This document shows, in pieces, positions 11,571-23,296 of a DNA stretch of 64,000 bases. A program made the position numbers and the translations under genes. Where the stretch lies: positions 62,001 through 126,000 of the forward strand of contig WSYH01001200.1 of assembly GCA_036426205.1 (NCBI GenBank), written 5' to 3'. The notes beneath the pieces are model-generated. The model searched no databases, was not told where the DNA came from, and saw nothing but the letters and a program-made list of their open reading frames with translations. How positions within the stretch are numbered: position 1 is the first letter of the stretch; each line of letters begins with the position of its first letter. Origin of the DNA: Ascaphus truei (lineage: Eukaryota > Chordata > Amphibia > Anura > Ascaphidae).

Positions 11571-11786
11571 ACTTGTAGTCGACCCAAATGCAGTTTCGAA
11601 TACATGATATTTTCTGCTATTAAAGCTGGTACAGATAACAAATCGACTGTATCTGAGATCTATGACCATATCATTGACAAGTATGAATACTTGAAAAAAT
11701 AACCAAACCAGCACGGTTGAAAGAATTATATTTGGCATAATTTGTCAATGAATTTATTAAAACACCCCCTTGTGCAGGCAGCAAAA
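11571..11786 (+). pseudogene. Forkhead (winged-helix) domain relic
   Basis: In a single plus-strand frame the words SRPKCSFEYMIFSAI, TVSEIYDHIIDKY, NQHG, KNYIWHNLSMN appear in order. These track the forkhead DNA-binding domain: helix 1 (RPxxSYxxLIxxAI), helix 2 (LTLSEIYxxI), and the recognition helix (NQHGWKNSIRHNLSLN). Two in-frame stops occur; the one after NQHG sits exactly where the family has tryptophan (TGG to TGA). The start and the rest of the protein are missing. It could be a processed-gene fragment of a FOX gene or a domain carried by a mobile element. I cannot assign the FOX subfamily. Confidence 0.5.
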
Positions 11787-11789
11787 GAG

Positions 11790-13255
11790 GATGTAGGTCA
11801 TTACATCCTTACACCCCTCTTTTGCAAGTATGTTTGATCATGGAAAATTCAAAAGGAGAATGATCGGGACCAAGAGATTGATAATCGTACTTCCTGAGTC
11901 TACAATGTGCCACCACTGGCTTACCAGCCTGAGTACCAATACTAATACTGGCTCAATACCAGTACTACTACCATTACAGTCCAACCGGCACTGAAAACCT
12001 GGTGTACCTACAGTATATCCTAACCTCCAGCCCCTACCTGAGTACCATCCTCAACCTTATTATACTATACCTGCATGGCTCTGTCTTGCTACCTGTCCTA
12101 ATATAATCAGCAGGGACCAAACAGCTCTGTAAGCTTGCATGCCGACTACATGACCGACTCGAGCGGCAATGCACAGTATACCGCTGATATTGGGTCATCT
12201 CCACCCAGTTGGCAAGGTTTATACTGAAGGTAAATATAATGTACTGTACAGTAGTAACTGTCATTCCCAATGACACACACTGTACAGTATGTGTGCCATA
12301 GCCCATAAATGCATTGATGCATGTGCACTAAAGAGTGCGTTCACACATACACACTTTGGAGTGCATTCATGCATGCGTACTACAGTACCTGTATACTTAA
12401 AGCATCATCAACTTATTTTTCCAGAAATGAAATTGTCAAATCGACAGCCAGAACAGTATGCTGGTAGAAGTCGAAAACCACTATATTTTAAACTTTTATT
12501 TTTTTACTTTTAAAGTACCAGCTACACTATTCTAACAATGTGATATTCATATTAATGTGTCTTAACTTTTACGGTACTTTCTACAGTAAATGCTTTTATT
12601 TAACGCTTGTTTGGCACAGCACATACTGTACGTGATAGATAAATTTATGTGATCATCTTTAATAAAATTTCACACGGAAATGTTTCATGCTTTAATTTCA
12701 CTTCCTGGTGAATAACATAAAGGGCTATTTCAGTAGACAAACCACCTGCTGACATCTAACAGCAATACAAATTGAACGCCAGTGCCCCTGAGGGTTCCAC
12801 AAGTACCTTATGGTGTCGGGAAGCACTTGGTGTGAGATCTAAATGCTGGACACATAATATCTGTTTGTATCTTTATATGTCTGCTACGATATTATGAATG
12901 TGCATGGCAAGGACTCAAAACAGCAATACCCCTTGAATTACCAAAGTTCAATAGTCCTAAGAATATACACTGTTTATTTATCAATGTTAATTTTTTTTTA
13001 ATGGCTAGTATACCAATGGATTAATATACTGTGGTTACTGTGAGCATACAGAACAATACATGTAAACCTCTGGGTACACAAACCGTCTACAGCACTGACC
13101 TATCAGAGCAAACCTGAAGTACTATGCAGTATTGCACTGAACAGGATAGTGACTCTGGTACAGCTAGGACCCAGTGATCTGGTTATCTGAGCAGTACCTC
13201 TTGCCACCAGGCAGCCACACTGGTATCCAATTAGTAGCCTTTTTGAATGTGTGTA
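11790..13255. other. Non-coding tract
   Basis: No gene. Around 12230-12640 there are several gtactgtac and acagta words like those flanking the transposon at 25-30 kb, but no boundary or coding frame supports a relationship. Small open frames at 12034-12513 are featureless. Confidence 0.45.
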
Positions 13256-13258
13256 CAG

Positions 13259-13711
13259 TACAGGCAGTCCTCAGTTATCCGACACAATGCGTTACTCAAA
13301 ATGGCGTTGTAAAGCGAAACGTTGTAAAGCGAAACACGTTTTCCCACAGGAACACTGTTTAAATGAAAGGTTCCATTCCTGAAGGCATTTTTAACACTAA
13401 AATACACCAAATAATTTATGCAGGCAATAATCTTATTCTTATATCTATCTTATATCTATGCAGCACACACATAAATTATATAGTGTATATACTGTATTAT
13501 ATATATATAATACAACATAATAAATAATATATTATATAGTGTTTATGTGAATGTGTATATATATATACACACATACACAACGTTGCAAAGCGTCGTAAGA
13601 GCGTTGGATAAGCCATTTTGGCGTTGTAAAAATGAATATAGGTATGCATTGCAAAGCGTTGGATAAGCCATTCGTTGTAAAGCGAAGCGTTTAAAACGAG
13701 GACTGCCTGTA
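13259..13711. mobile_element. Tigger/pogo-like MITE with TA target site
   Basis: Terminal inverted repeats caggcagtcctcagtt and gaggactgcctg bound a 450-bp non-coding element, with TA on both sides. The inner arms repeat the words gttgtaaagcgaaac and cgttgcaaagcg. The CAG start, TA duplication and cctc-gtt TIR style fit the pogo/Tigger branch of Tc1/mariner. An AT-rich patch (13440-13570) fills the middle. Confidence 0.75.
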
Positions 13712-13714
13712 TCT

Positions 13715-14850
13715 AAGTTTTTATGTGTGTTAGTCTACCCCTGTTTATTTTACAATTATCTTTAATAAAGAAATTTTAGTTGAATAAATATTCCCATCTC
13801 GATTTATATAGGGGATTATACAGTATTTACTCTCATTTGGCTACATCAGTTATTCCTCCTGTGCTAGTCTCATACTATATACCACTACAAACATACAGTA
13901 TATGATTATAAATAGGCGAGTGCACATTCATGGGTTTCTTGGTATTGCATCATCTTTAATAGCAGTACCTAAACTCTTTTTTTCTAGACAAACCAGAGTC
14001 CTTGTACCACACCTCACCCCACCTCATGACTATAAACAGCTAGCTTTTCCGTGTCATTGAAATTTCACAATGAAATGTTTCCTGCTTTAGCTACAATGTT
14101 AGATCAAATGAGCTGTACCCGGCCACCGAGAAATTATACTTCCTGGTGAATGACACGTATGGCTGTTGGGTGTCATACAGGTGCATGATCATATAAAACA
14201 AGTCCTACATTGAGCATTAGAATGCCTTGAATAACAATAGAACACTGAACTTGTAAAAAATGTTCAAACACAAAAAATGAATTAATTTTTTTTCTAAATA
14301 AGGCGAGAATAAATTGTGGGACTTAGAGAAAACATAACGTGATGAATATTTGTCATATTTAAAAAAATTAAAAAATGTAAATTCCACAAAATGTTATTTG
14401 TCAATGAAATTTCATAATATATCTGTGCATGTGCAATATATAAATACTGCAATCTCCCTCACAATCCAGGGAGAGCATTGGAAAGAATCAACAAAAAACA
14501 ATATCTAAGTGCAGATGTCTTATGCAAAATAAGAAGTTTATGTGAGTCTTGACTCTTAAGAAATCCCTACTCACAGTGTATTGAAAATAAAAGCACGACT
14601 CCAAAACTGTGGCTAAGCTGTGCTTGTGCAGATTCTCAGGACAAATGAACCTCAATGTAGGAGAGATATACAATCCATAGCACAGATCAGTAAATAAAAG
14701 CTTTTATAATATAAAAGGAAGTAAGAATCGCACTTACAATATGTAACGATAATAAAAAGTAGTTATCACAAAATCTACATCACTTCTGGTGGATACAGTG
14801 TCACTTCCGATTTCGGATTTCATCTTAACAACTCGTCTGTAAATTGTCTG
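13715..14850. other. Non-coding AT-rich tract
   Basis: No gene recognised. It contains one aataaa-rich stretch and a minus-strand 61-codon frame with no domain. Confidence 0.5.
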
Positions 14851-14854
14851 TAAA

Positions 14855-14910
14855 CAGGAAACTCCCACTCAACGTGTTTCACCAATAACTTGGATTCATT
14901 AGGACGCTCC
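14855..14910 (-). ncRNA. Hammerhead-like PLE tail motif
   Basis: Read on the minus strand: ctaatgaatccaagttattg, then gtgaaacacgttgagtggg. The order ATGAA, stem-loop, GAAACRYGT matches the PLE tail signature at 11259 and at 32166. The CTGATGA core is changed to CTAATGA. The sequence upstream on that strand has no recognisable PLE protein. Confidence 0.45.
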
Positions 14911-14989
14911 TCACAGAGGAGAAGCAGGCAGTGAGCTGTTCAACTCATGATTTCCAGATTTTGTGATAACTGCTTTTTATTATCTGAAT

Positions 14990-15360
14990 GTGATTTTTTT
15001 GTGCATGTTGTCTCATTTTGGAAGGGCAACCAACAGACCAGATACTGAGGATTTTCCTGCCTCAGCACAGGTGTCTCAGTCTGTGGCTCAGTAATTTTGA
15101 CTGAACCACCTGTGCTGAATCAGTGATATCTTTAAATAAATGTTGCTCAAATTCAGTTCTCAGGAGGTAACAACATGCCAGGTTTTAAGGCTCTGTCTTG
15201 TTCAGCACAGACGGCTCAATAAAAATAATGAAGACACTGACTGAACAATCTGTGCTGAAGCAGGGAAATACTTAAAACCTGACCTGTTGGTTGCCATTGA
15301 GGACCAAGTTCGAACACCACAGCTGCTTAAATCCAGACCTATTGGTAGTCTTTGAGGACT
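14990..15360. mobile_element. Non-autonomous element with internal inverted repeats
   Basis: The left edge (tttggaagggcaaccaacag) and right edge (gttggttgccattgaggac) are roughly inverted copies. Inside, the words tgcctcagcacaggtgtctca, accacctgtgctgaa, ttcagcacagacggctca and atctgtgctgaagcaggg form an alternating inverted pattern. There is no coding capacity. The element's family is not certain; hAT- or Tc1-type MITEs in amphibians have this texture. Confidence 0.55.
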
Positions 15361-15364
15361 GAGT

Positions 15365-16045
15365 TTGATAAACATTGATTATTATTTTTTTGCGTTGCGG
15401 TGATATATTAAAAAAAGAAGAACACTGTGGAAACTATCACAGTTTAAGGGGAAGAAAAAATGTTTATTTTCTTTAAAAAAAGTGTCCATTAAAATAAACA
15501 ATATTTTGTATTTATTACTTGGTTTTGTCACTAATATTCATGTTATTAGCTTTAATACACAGTGGTTAGCCTAACTTACACTAGGGGTTAATGAGCACTT
15601 AGCTAATTTTTCAGTCTTTAACGTACAGTAGGTTTTGTAAAGTGGGCATTTCCCCTGTGGCAGGAGGGGAGGGATTTAAGTAGCATTATTTATTCTTATT
15701 TATTTTTTTTAACTTGGTGTGAAGCAGTGTTTTTTTACCATTTTAGTTTACACTCTGGGGACCCTCTGCTTCCTGATATACACACTTCACATCAGAAGGG
15801 GCTGCTAGTAGCAGCCTGGGCTGGGGATTGATAATTTGTTTAATGGTGCTGCATCCTGCTGGCCAATAGGAAGCTGCAACAACATTCATCATTTTGACTT
15901 GCTATTGCCCCATGTGATGTGGTACCTTTTACCACATATGAGATTCCATCATCACCTTGAGATGTTACTACTACATATTTTCCCCCTATCTTTTCATAGG
16001 AAAATACCAGATCTGAATAAGCCATTCACACCTCATCAGTTGTAG
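15365..16045. other. Non-coding tract
   Basis: No gene or clear repeat. Short frames on both strands at 15836-16045 overlap each other and are not supported. Confidence 0.5.
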
Positions 16046-16049
16046 ACGC

Positions 16050-17930
16050 TGTCACGGGAGACCAGTACTTTTAACACAAAAATTACACGGATCCTTTATT
16101 GAACAAAACGTGAGATAAAATAAATTGTAGTTTATTTACACACAAACACGCACAGTTTGATGTACAAAATATTACGAATAAAAACTTACTAGGATAGGGC
16201 AAATCTAAATAAAATGTCCACGGAACGAAATCCACAAAAATCAAGTCTCTAGGCAAAAATTCCCAGGAGCGGGGTTGATGCGCAAAAAGAGCCGTGTATC
16301 TGTCCTTGGCTAGGGGCGCCGCTCGCAACCCCTGTATCTTTACCGAAAGGAGTTTTTTCGTTTCCCCCTTTTCAGGATTCGTTCGTGAATCCTTAGTTCT
16401 AACGAACTTTTGAAGCGATACAAATCCTAGATACGATGGAATTTCTTGTACTGCACGATGTAGCTCAGATTAATCTAATCTCCTGATTGATGGCACGGAC
16501 TTTTGAATGCACCAAAGTCCTATCTGTATAATGTGCAGCCAATCACTCCGTGGGAACCAAATCACCACCCTATGGCAAAGTTGCCCACAGTTCCTGCAGC
16601 CGGGCCAGGGGCTTCATCTAATGCCAAGGGTCATGCGCTAACCTCTTACCTGAGCCATTTAGCATACCCGACCAAGCCCCTTTTCTGGCGGCAGAATGTC
16701 TACCTCTGTCCTGGACATCTGGACTTCTGGCAGGGAAACCTGTTTATATTTACTTCCCTCCAATTCACACTTTCCAATGTCGGTACCTTTTTAAGTCCAG
16801 ACTTTCCTAGACACTCTGGAGTCGTCTCAGCATGGTGTCTTAGAAATCTTCACTTAAGATATGCATGAGTTACTCACCGGAATGGCCTGAGCTTGCTATT
16901 TCCCAATGTATCCGCTGCCTCACCTGCCTGAATGTAAAAGCCCTTGCTCTTTATAATTTTAATACCCAAAAAGAGGGGGACTTTCATTTACTATTTTTCC
17001 CAAAAGTTAACAACACATAAACCATGGCTGCTTACTGTTGTGACACCAGCAGTACCCACATCAATTTTCATCTTTCCCACATGTCCCTAACTCAAGTTAG
17101 CTATCTAATTATGTGTGGTCTGTGGTTTAAACTTTCTCCCTGTCTGCGGTCTGGCATTGACTCATTGTTGCAAGGCCTGGAGCAAAGACATGACCGCAGC
17201 CATACTTGTCTAATTAACTTGCGGTTTAGGCCGTGACTCAGTGTAGCAATGCACGGAACTAACCTAACCCCAACTGCACTTATCCAATTAACCTGTGGTT
17301 TGGGCCATGATTCATCGTAGTAATGCACTGAACTAACCTAACCGCAACCATACTTATTCAATTGTGATGTGGTACTGGTGGTTGCAACCCTCAGAACCAA
17401 TCCATTAACGGTGACCGCAGTAATTTAATGTAGCTTATTTTAATGCGTGTGGTCCGCTTATCCCCAGCTGGACACACACAGACACTTCTAATGTATTTTC
17501 AGGCTCTCAACCTGCAGTGGGCTGCAGAGCTGACACTTCATAGTTACCATATGACTCAGGGGAACCTGTTACATGATTTATACATGTGTGCCCTGTATAC
17601 CTGACAGACACACACAGACCATTCTAACATATTTACAGAATTGCCGGCATTAGTGGGCTGCAGAGCTGACACTTTACATTTACCCACTATGACTCAGGGG
17701 ACCCTGTTACATGGCTTATACAGTTGATACATGGTATTAATACGCCCGCTTATCCCTGGGGGGAGAGACACAGACATTTAGAATACATTTGCAGTATTAT
17801 TACCCTGGTCGGGTTGCAGAGCTGACTCACTACAATTCCCAATCTGGTTCAGGGGCATTCAGCCAGGCCAAATACCTTTATTAATTGCCGGGTACCCCTT
17901 CACCATCACAGACGCTTGGGGGAAAAAGGA
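16050..17930 (-). repeat. Large LTR-like block, minus orientation
   Basis: The left edge, tgtcacgggagaccagtact, is the complement of the gtctcccgtgaca end seen at 22378 and 23787. A polyadenylation signal and the word cccagtaagtg follow on the minus strand, in the same order as in the plus-strand block at 20690-22378. Internal words such as cctgggaattg(a) and the AG-rich tract align in inverted orientation for over 1 kb. The far edge is judged from the shared word ggtgaaggggtacc near 17890-17905. It has no real coding sequence. Open frames at 16083-16328 and 16503-16868 read across the block on opposite strands. Confidence 0.6.
17450..17860. repeat. Three diverged tandem repeats, each about 140-180 bp
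   Basis: Each unit carries cacacacagacac, then a gggctgcagagctgacac word, then gactcagggga(a/c)c and ctgttacatg. Units begin near 17460, 17610 and 17760. They lie in the outer part of the LTR-like block and may be U3-type subrepeats. Confidence 0.65.
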
Positions 17931-17932
17931 TG

Positions 17933-18204
17933 TGACGTCATTGAAAGCCTCTGTCACATGGTACTTGAACCAATCAGAGTAGGGATAGACTTCCCACGCT
18001 CTGATTGGCTGCCGTACCATGTGAGTCCGGCCATGTGTCTTTTCATGACGTCATCTTAAAGGCAATTGCAGCAAAGCCATTCTGATTGGCTGTGCTGTCA
18101 TTGCCTTTAAGTGACGTCATCATTTTTTTTTACATCGGCCAAAACACATGGTTTTCATGGCCCAATCAGGGCCGTGGGAACCATATGACGAAAATGTGAC
18201 GTCA
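17933..18204. promoter_or_regulatory. Promoter-like array: four perfect CRE octamers and four CCAAT boxes in serial palindromes
   Basis: TGACGTCA occurs exactly at 17933-17940, 18046-18053, 18112-18119 and 18197-18204. Between each pair lies an inverted repeat centred on CCAAT or ATTGG words (near 17970, 18003, 18084 and 18162). For example, cacatggtac(t)tgaaccaat pairs with attggctgccgtaccatgtg, and cttaaaggcaat pairs with attgcctttaag. CRE octamers bind CREB/ATF and CCAAT binds NF-Y; together they make a strong TATA-less promoter type. A related, CpG-decayed array (TGACATCA) lies at 43200-43470. That this drives transcription is inference. Confidence 0.6.
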
Positions 18205-18480
18205 TAGGCCTTTAAAAGCCTATGTCGTCTCATTTTGAAGCCAGACGCCGAGGAGGAAGGACCTCCTCTGAAGAAAGAAGACCAGGTCGTGGCACCGGAC
18301 GGCAAGAAGACCCCGGAAGAAGGTAGAAGAATACAGATGAAGATGGATTACAACTAGAAGACCCCTGGATTGTCGTGTTTTATTATTTTAATGTTTATTA
18401 TTTTATGGTTTTTTATTTTATGGGTTCCTGTTCGTGGATTGGTTCGTGAGTAAGCTGATCAACGGGAGTCGGTGGGGGCA
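18205..18480 (+). other. Possible leader exon of a repeat-encoded transcript
   Basis: Directly after the CRE/CCAAT array the sequence becomes AG-rich and GC-richer (gaagccagacgccgagga ... ggcaagaagaccccggaaga). It reaches a potential donor, gaaggtagaag, near 18320. The same kind of AG-rich stretch follows the related array at 43 kb, on both sides. No long reading frame is present. Expression is unproven. Confidence 0.3.
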
Positions 18481-18583
18481 AGTAATGGTAAGTTAAATAA
18501 AGAAATGTATTTAATGTTAATGTGTTTTTTTTTGCTTTTTCATGTCTTCATTTTTTTTTATGCATATCATTTCTTGCCACTGT

Positions 18584-18620
18584 ATGTATGTATGTATGTA
18601 TGTATGTATGTATGTATGTC
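18584..18620 (+). repeat. (TATG)n microsatellite
   Basis: About nine tatg/gtat units in a row. Confidence 0.85.
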
Positions 18621-19189
18621 TAGAGAGATATATACATACAGGGTAAGAAATGATAGTGTTGTTAAAGCTTGATTTTCTGTATTGTAAATGATTGTGGCTA
18701 TGCTGCTATGCATAGATGTGTGTTAAATGTATTTTATTATTAGAGAGATGTAAGTTTTGGGCTTTATGCTGTACTGTAGGTTATGGAGAGGCTTGCTATA
18801 GTATATTGTAATTGTTGGTGTCCTTTTTTGTATGTTTTGATCTTGTTCTCTGTTACGATAGCTATAGTTAATTGTGTAATTGGTATGGATGGTATTTTAA
18901 TTGTTTAGGGATGTAATTCATGTCTGTTAATTCATTGATGGTGACTTTATTTGCTGACATAATATACTGCTTGTGATGTCAGGCTATTTGAGTTGGATTA
19001 TTGTATGGTTAACATTGATTTGCAGCGTGTACATGTAGTTTACATGTTATGCTACATGTATACACTGTAAAAGCAATGTTTTAAGTGGCATTTGAGGCTT
19101 CAGATTGAATGATTACTTGAGATTTGTGTAGGAAATTGGTTTTTAATTCATTGAGGATGTTATGCATAAGTGGTGTTGCCATTGCAGGA

Positions 19190-20225
19190 TGGCTTCACCC
19201 CTTAATTACCTTTGAGGTTAGTACCCGAAAAGGTAATTAATGGGTTCCTTGGTATGTTAAATTAATTGAGATGTATTGGCTATTTATTATTTTGGCAACG
19301 GACCCCAAGGATGATGCTGGCGATGGAGCCTTCTTATTGATGAGGTTAGTAGAATTTTCTTTACTTTATTACGGTATTTAATGTGTTTAATAATGGCCAA
19401 ATAATGTATTATCCCTATGTGAATAATAGTTATTTGGCACATTATTGTACTGTATGTGCTGGGGGAGGGGGTATTGGCCCCAAGGGTATTTGGTAGGACT
19501 CCCCTGTGGGTAGTGGGTGAGGGTGGTTGGGGGGGTTAGTGGGGGAGGGTATGTGGGTGATGGTGGCTTAACCCCTTAATGACTGTAGCGGTTAATAACC
19601 ACTATGGTGATTAAAGGGTTAGGGGACATTACATTGGATGTTTTAATTCTTGTGTCTGTTTTTCAGAAGCGAATGGGGCATGGGCAGGATGAAGATGAGG
19701 ATGGCCTTCATCGTGGCAGCCGCACATGGGTGAGTGCTATATGTATTTAATGTCTTTATTGTTGTGTATGTATTTTAAATGGACAACTGCACTATTATCC
19801 ATTTGTGGATAATAGTCATTGTGCCCATTACTATACTGTATGTTAGAGGGGTATAGGTGTTGTTGGGGTCATGTATATATATATATATATATATATATTT
19901 ATTTAGTTAGTGTGGGGCTGGTGTGTGTATTTTTTATTATTGTGGGTAGTGGGGGTGGGTGAAGGGGGTATTAGCCCCAACGGTGTTTGTTTAGGGCTTG
20001 CGGGTGGGTAGCGGAAGGCCTTAACCCCTTCATGACCGTAGCGGTATTAACCGCTACGGTCGTGAAGTGGTTAAGTGCACCCGCAACCCCCCCGCAAGCC
20101 CTAAACAAACAACAAGGGCCAAAAAACCCCTTCACCCACCCCCGCTACCCACAATAAACCTGGCACGGCTCTTTAACCCCCTCATTGCCTTAGCGGTTAA
20201 CCGCTAAGGTAATGAAGTGGGCTTT
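19190..20225 (+). repeat. Repeat array with palindromic ccctta...taaggg hairpins
   Basis: Four hairpin modules of about 45-55 bp occur at roughly 19195-19245, 19568-19622, 20028-20077 and 20172-20220. Each has arms like aaccccttaatgac(t)gtagcggtta and its complement, taaccactatggtgattaaag. The last two flank a larger foldback: 19950-20025 and 20078-20165 are inverted copies (gtttgtttagggcttgcggg against its complement). Between hairpins sit short exon-like pieces with a polypyrimidine-AG in front and GT(G/A)AGT or GTTAGT behind (19298-19347 and 19666-19730). Two further modules lie at about 41838-41890 and 45870-45925. Confidence 0.7.
19873..19899. repeat. (TA)n microsatellite
   Basis: Short run of ta units inside the array. 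Confidence 0.8.
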
Positions 20226-20246
20226 AAATGCATTTTTCCTGCCTCG

Positions 20247-20306
20247 GATGCATGCCGGGGGGCTCCGGTGCTGATATTAATGGTATCAGCTCCGGAGACC
20301 CCCGGC
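20247..20306. repeat. Long GC-rich hairpin
   Basis: The arms catgccggggggctccgg and ccggagacccccggcat, with inner arms tgata and tatca, give a stem of over 20 bp around a short AT loop. A second, smaller perfect hairpin (cgccag-caaaa-ctggcg, flanked by A and T runs) lies at 20538-20577. Confidence 0.75.
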
Positions 20307-20689
20307 ATCAATCCCAGCCAGGAAAAAGGCCTGATTTTTTCTAAGTGCCGATCCGCCACTCATCCGCTGCCTCTGAGCAGCAACTTGCCAACTTTTTCTT
20401 GCGTGGCTGATCCGCCAACAAAACGCCATTCTAGAGAGGCGAATAGCTCCGCTTAGCTACTCGCCTGCACTAGAATACAGGGTGGCTGAAAAAGTTGGAT
20501 TTTTTTGCGGAAAGTGCCTTCTCGCCCCGCCACCGGCGCGAAAAAAAAAACCGCCAGCAAAACTGGCGTTTTTTTTTAATCTCGCCACTTTCTCGCCCGT
20601 TACTGAATACGGATAGGCTTTTTTGGCGGAAAAGTGGCGAGAAGTGCCTTTTCGTCGCTTACTGCATGAACCCCTAAGTCAGATGCGAG

Positions 20690-22378
20690 GACCAAGTTTT
20701 GAGAATTTAACGTAGCGGTCGCAGCTGGGAACTGAAGCTGAAAAGAGTACCAGGAAAACCGGTGTATATCCCAGTCAGGGTAAATTCATCGAAGCAGGCG
20801 CCCTGCACCTAGGAAAGCCTAGACTTTTCCCAAAGACCGCCAGTGTGAAGGTGAAGGGGTACCTATGCCATGAAAATAAAGGTAATCTACCCGGTTAGGT
20901 GCACCTGAGTCATAAAAGGAATTTTTAGAGTGTCAGTTCTGCGGCCCAGAGCTGACTGCAGTCCTAAAAATTAGGTTAAACTGTTTAAAATGTGCCCAGG
21001 GGGAATAAGGGCCTGCTAGCCGGTGTTTAAGGGGTTATTTGGAGAATTCCACTTGTGTTTTTTTTTAAATTACAACCTTATATCACTGCTTCAACCACAA
21101 GACACGCAAGGAACCAGCCTTAAACCACAGAGTCCAGTGGATACCTGACTTGTGGTTAGTTAAGTGTTTCTGAACTTGCAACAATATATGATGTGGTTAG
21201 TGTCAATTCAGGTCAATTGGATAAGTACGTCTGCGGTTGGATTGCTACATTGAGATGGGGAAATGAACTGTTTAAACACCCCACATCAAAGCCTTACCCA
21301 AGTAAAGGTATAACTTTAGTTAGAAATGTCCTAGCTTTCCAATTTCTGTATACAAAAGGTTAGAAGGGACATGCAGATTGGTATGGGTTTATTAATTGTA
21401 CCATGTGTATAAATGTATAAACGGGCATAGCCACGGTGTAGGTATATTTAAAATGATGTGAGCTGGGGGGATTTACAGGGCATTCAAAGGGACAGCAGAT
21501 ATATAATAAAGATTCAGCTAGATAAGTTGTGTTTAGCCATTCCAGGGGAAGTCATAAATAACATGAATGTCCGGGCTTCTAAGAGACCCTGAGGAGAGGG
21601 CGCCCGAATGTCTACAGCAGCTCCAGAGCTTCAAAGAGTTTAACCCGGCAGAAGTGTGAAGTGCCGGTAAATGAATTCAAGCCATTTGCCTAGCAAATGG
21701 TGAGGTATCTCAAGGCAGGTAGACTTTCTCTCGCCGGGGAAAGGGGGTTTGGTCAGGTACGCTAAGCGGGTCAAGTGAGAAATTAGTGTATGATCCTTAG
21801 TTTGCCGTGACGCCCTTTGCCCAGCTACAGGACCTACTGGCAACCCTGCAATAGGATACAATTTGGCTCCCACGCCATAGATAGTTGCTCATTGGCCAGA
21901 TAGGCTTGTGAGGGTATTATAAGCCTGTGCACGCTGTCGGGAAGGTGTTCTCTGCTTTTACATCAGAACGGATAGCGTGCGGTACCAAGAAACGTTTATC
22001 ACCACCACAGATTTGTACCCCACTCAGGATTTCGTTAGATCTAAGGACTAACTGCAAGGGCAGAACAAAATTATTTCATTTGGCGAAGATATAGGGTTGG
22101 CAAGTTGCGCCCCCTAGCTAAAAGACTACTTTGCATTTTTTGCTGTGCATTAACCCGCTCCTGGGAATTGATACCTAAAGACTTGATGGTGTGGACTTTC
22201 ATTCCAGAAGCAATTGATTTCGTTTTTGCCCAACCCAGTAAGTGTTTATTTGTGATCATTTTGTAATTCAAGCTGTGTGTGTTCTTTATGTGAATAAATA
22301 ACATTTATTTTATTTCATGCTTTTTTCAATCAAAGGATCCAGATGCTAAAGTGTTAATAAGCTTGGTCTCCCGTGACA
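20690..22378 (+). repeat. Large LTR-like block, plus orientation
   Basis: It ends gcttggtctcccgtgaca at 22378, with aataaata, a T-rich stretch and cccagtaagtg in front: a polyadenylation-bearing LTR 3' half. Its last 482 bases are repeated at 23297-23787. The left boundary is estimated from where similarity with the inverted block at 16050-17930 fades. The pair of repeats around 22379-23296 is what one expects of two LTRs, the second truncated at its 5' end. A minus-strand frame of 77 codons (21640-21873) is not a gene. Confidence 0.6.
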
Positions 22379-23296
22379 GGCTATATATTAACTGGCATTG
22401 GCGGGATCTGATTGAATCTATGATATAGTATCTTGCGGGGTATTATATCATAGCAGGAGGCTCTCAGTTAAGAGCTCTCAAACAAAGCGGGAGATAGCAC
22501 ACACGAATTACAAGAGAAGCGAATAACACAGTTAATCTTTGTGCCCTATCTCATTGCGTGTGGGTGAACCATGGATGGGAGAGTAGGAAAATACCGTTCC
22601 TGGGACCATGCCAGGCTCGTTGCCTGGTGTGGGGAGCATGGGTTACCGATGTCTCGTCGGGTAAAGACAGCTAGATAAAGACATGGAACAGCATGTAGCA
22701 AGTCTGGTTGTCCTTTCAAGCACGAGTCCTGGAAATGCAGCCACAGTGGAGTCACTCCAGCACAGGGTGGGGGAATGTAATCCACCCCTTGAGGCAGATG
22801 AATAAGATGAGGAAGAAGGTGCTCACCGGGAAAATGGTGAAGGACTTGGTTTGGGTGTTGCGGGGAACATTATTGTGCCTATAGTTCCAATTGTTCCTGT
22901 ACCTGCGGAGACCCCTAACTCTGGACTGACAGCACTTCTTGCCTCATGGGGGGCAAACGCTACAGGGCATCAGGTGCTCACTCAGACAAGGGCCCAGCTG
23001 CTGCAGCCTTATTCCAGGCCGGAGGCATCAGGGGCAGTGGCAGAGTTCTGCTGCCACGGTGATGCCTGCCAGCCAGAGGGTAAAGTGGGTGATTGTGTGC
23101 GGATGCTCCTGAACCTGTTACCAGGAATAGAGAAGCTGTTTCAGGGAGTAGGGCAGGCAGTGCCAAGCCTTTTGGCTAGGATAGGGTTTCGTAGGGGGGT
23201 CCTAGGTGAGCTAGGATCCCGGGTGAGTAGGCAGCAAGGAGCAGTAGCCAGGGCTAGGTTAGAACAGCATAGGGTTCTGTTCTCGGATCAGCCAGG
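22379..23296 (+). mobile_element. Internal remnant of an LTR retroelement
   Basis: The stretch sits between the two LTR copies. It starts ggctatatattaactggcat and then ttggcggg, a possible primer-binding region. A 150-codon frame at 22851-23303 has a methionine start and a hydrophobic IVPIVPIVPVP run, then RRGVLGELGSRVSRQQ. It lacks any motif I can name. It may be a leftover of a Gag-type protein. Most of the interior, including any polymerase, is deleted. Confidence 0.45.
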
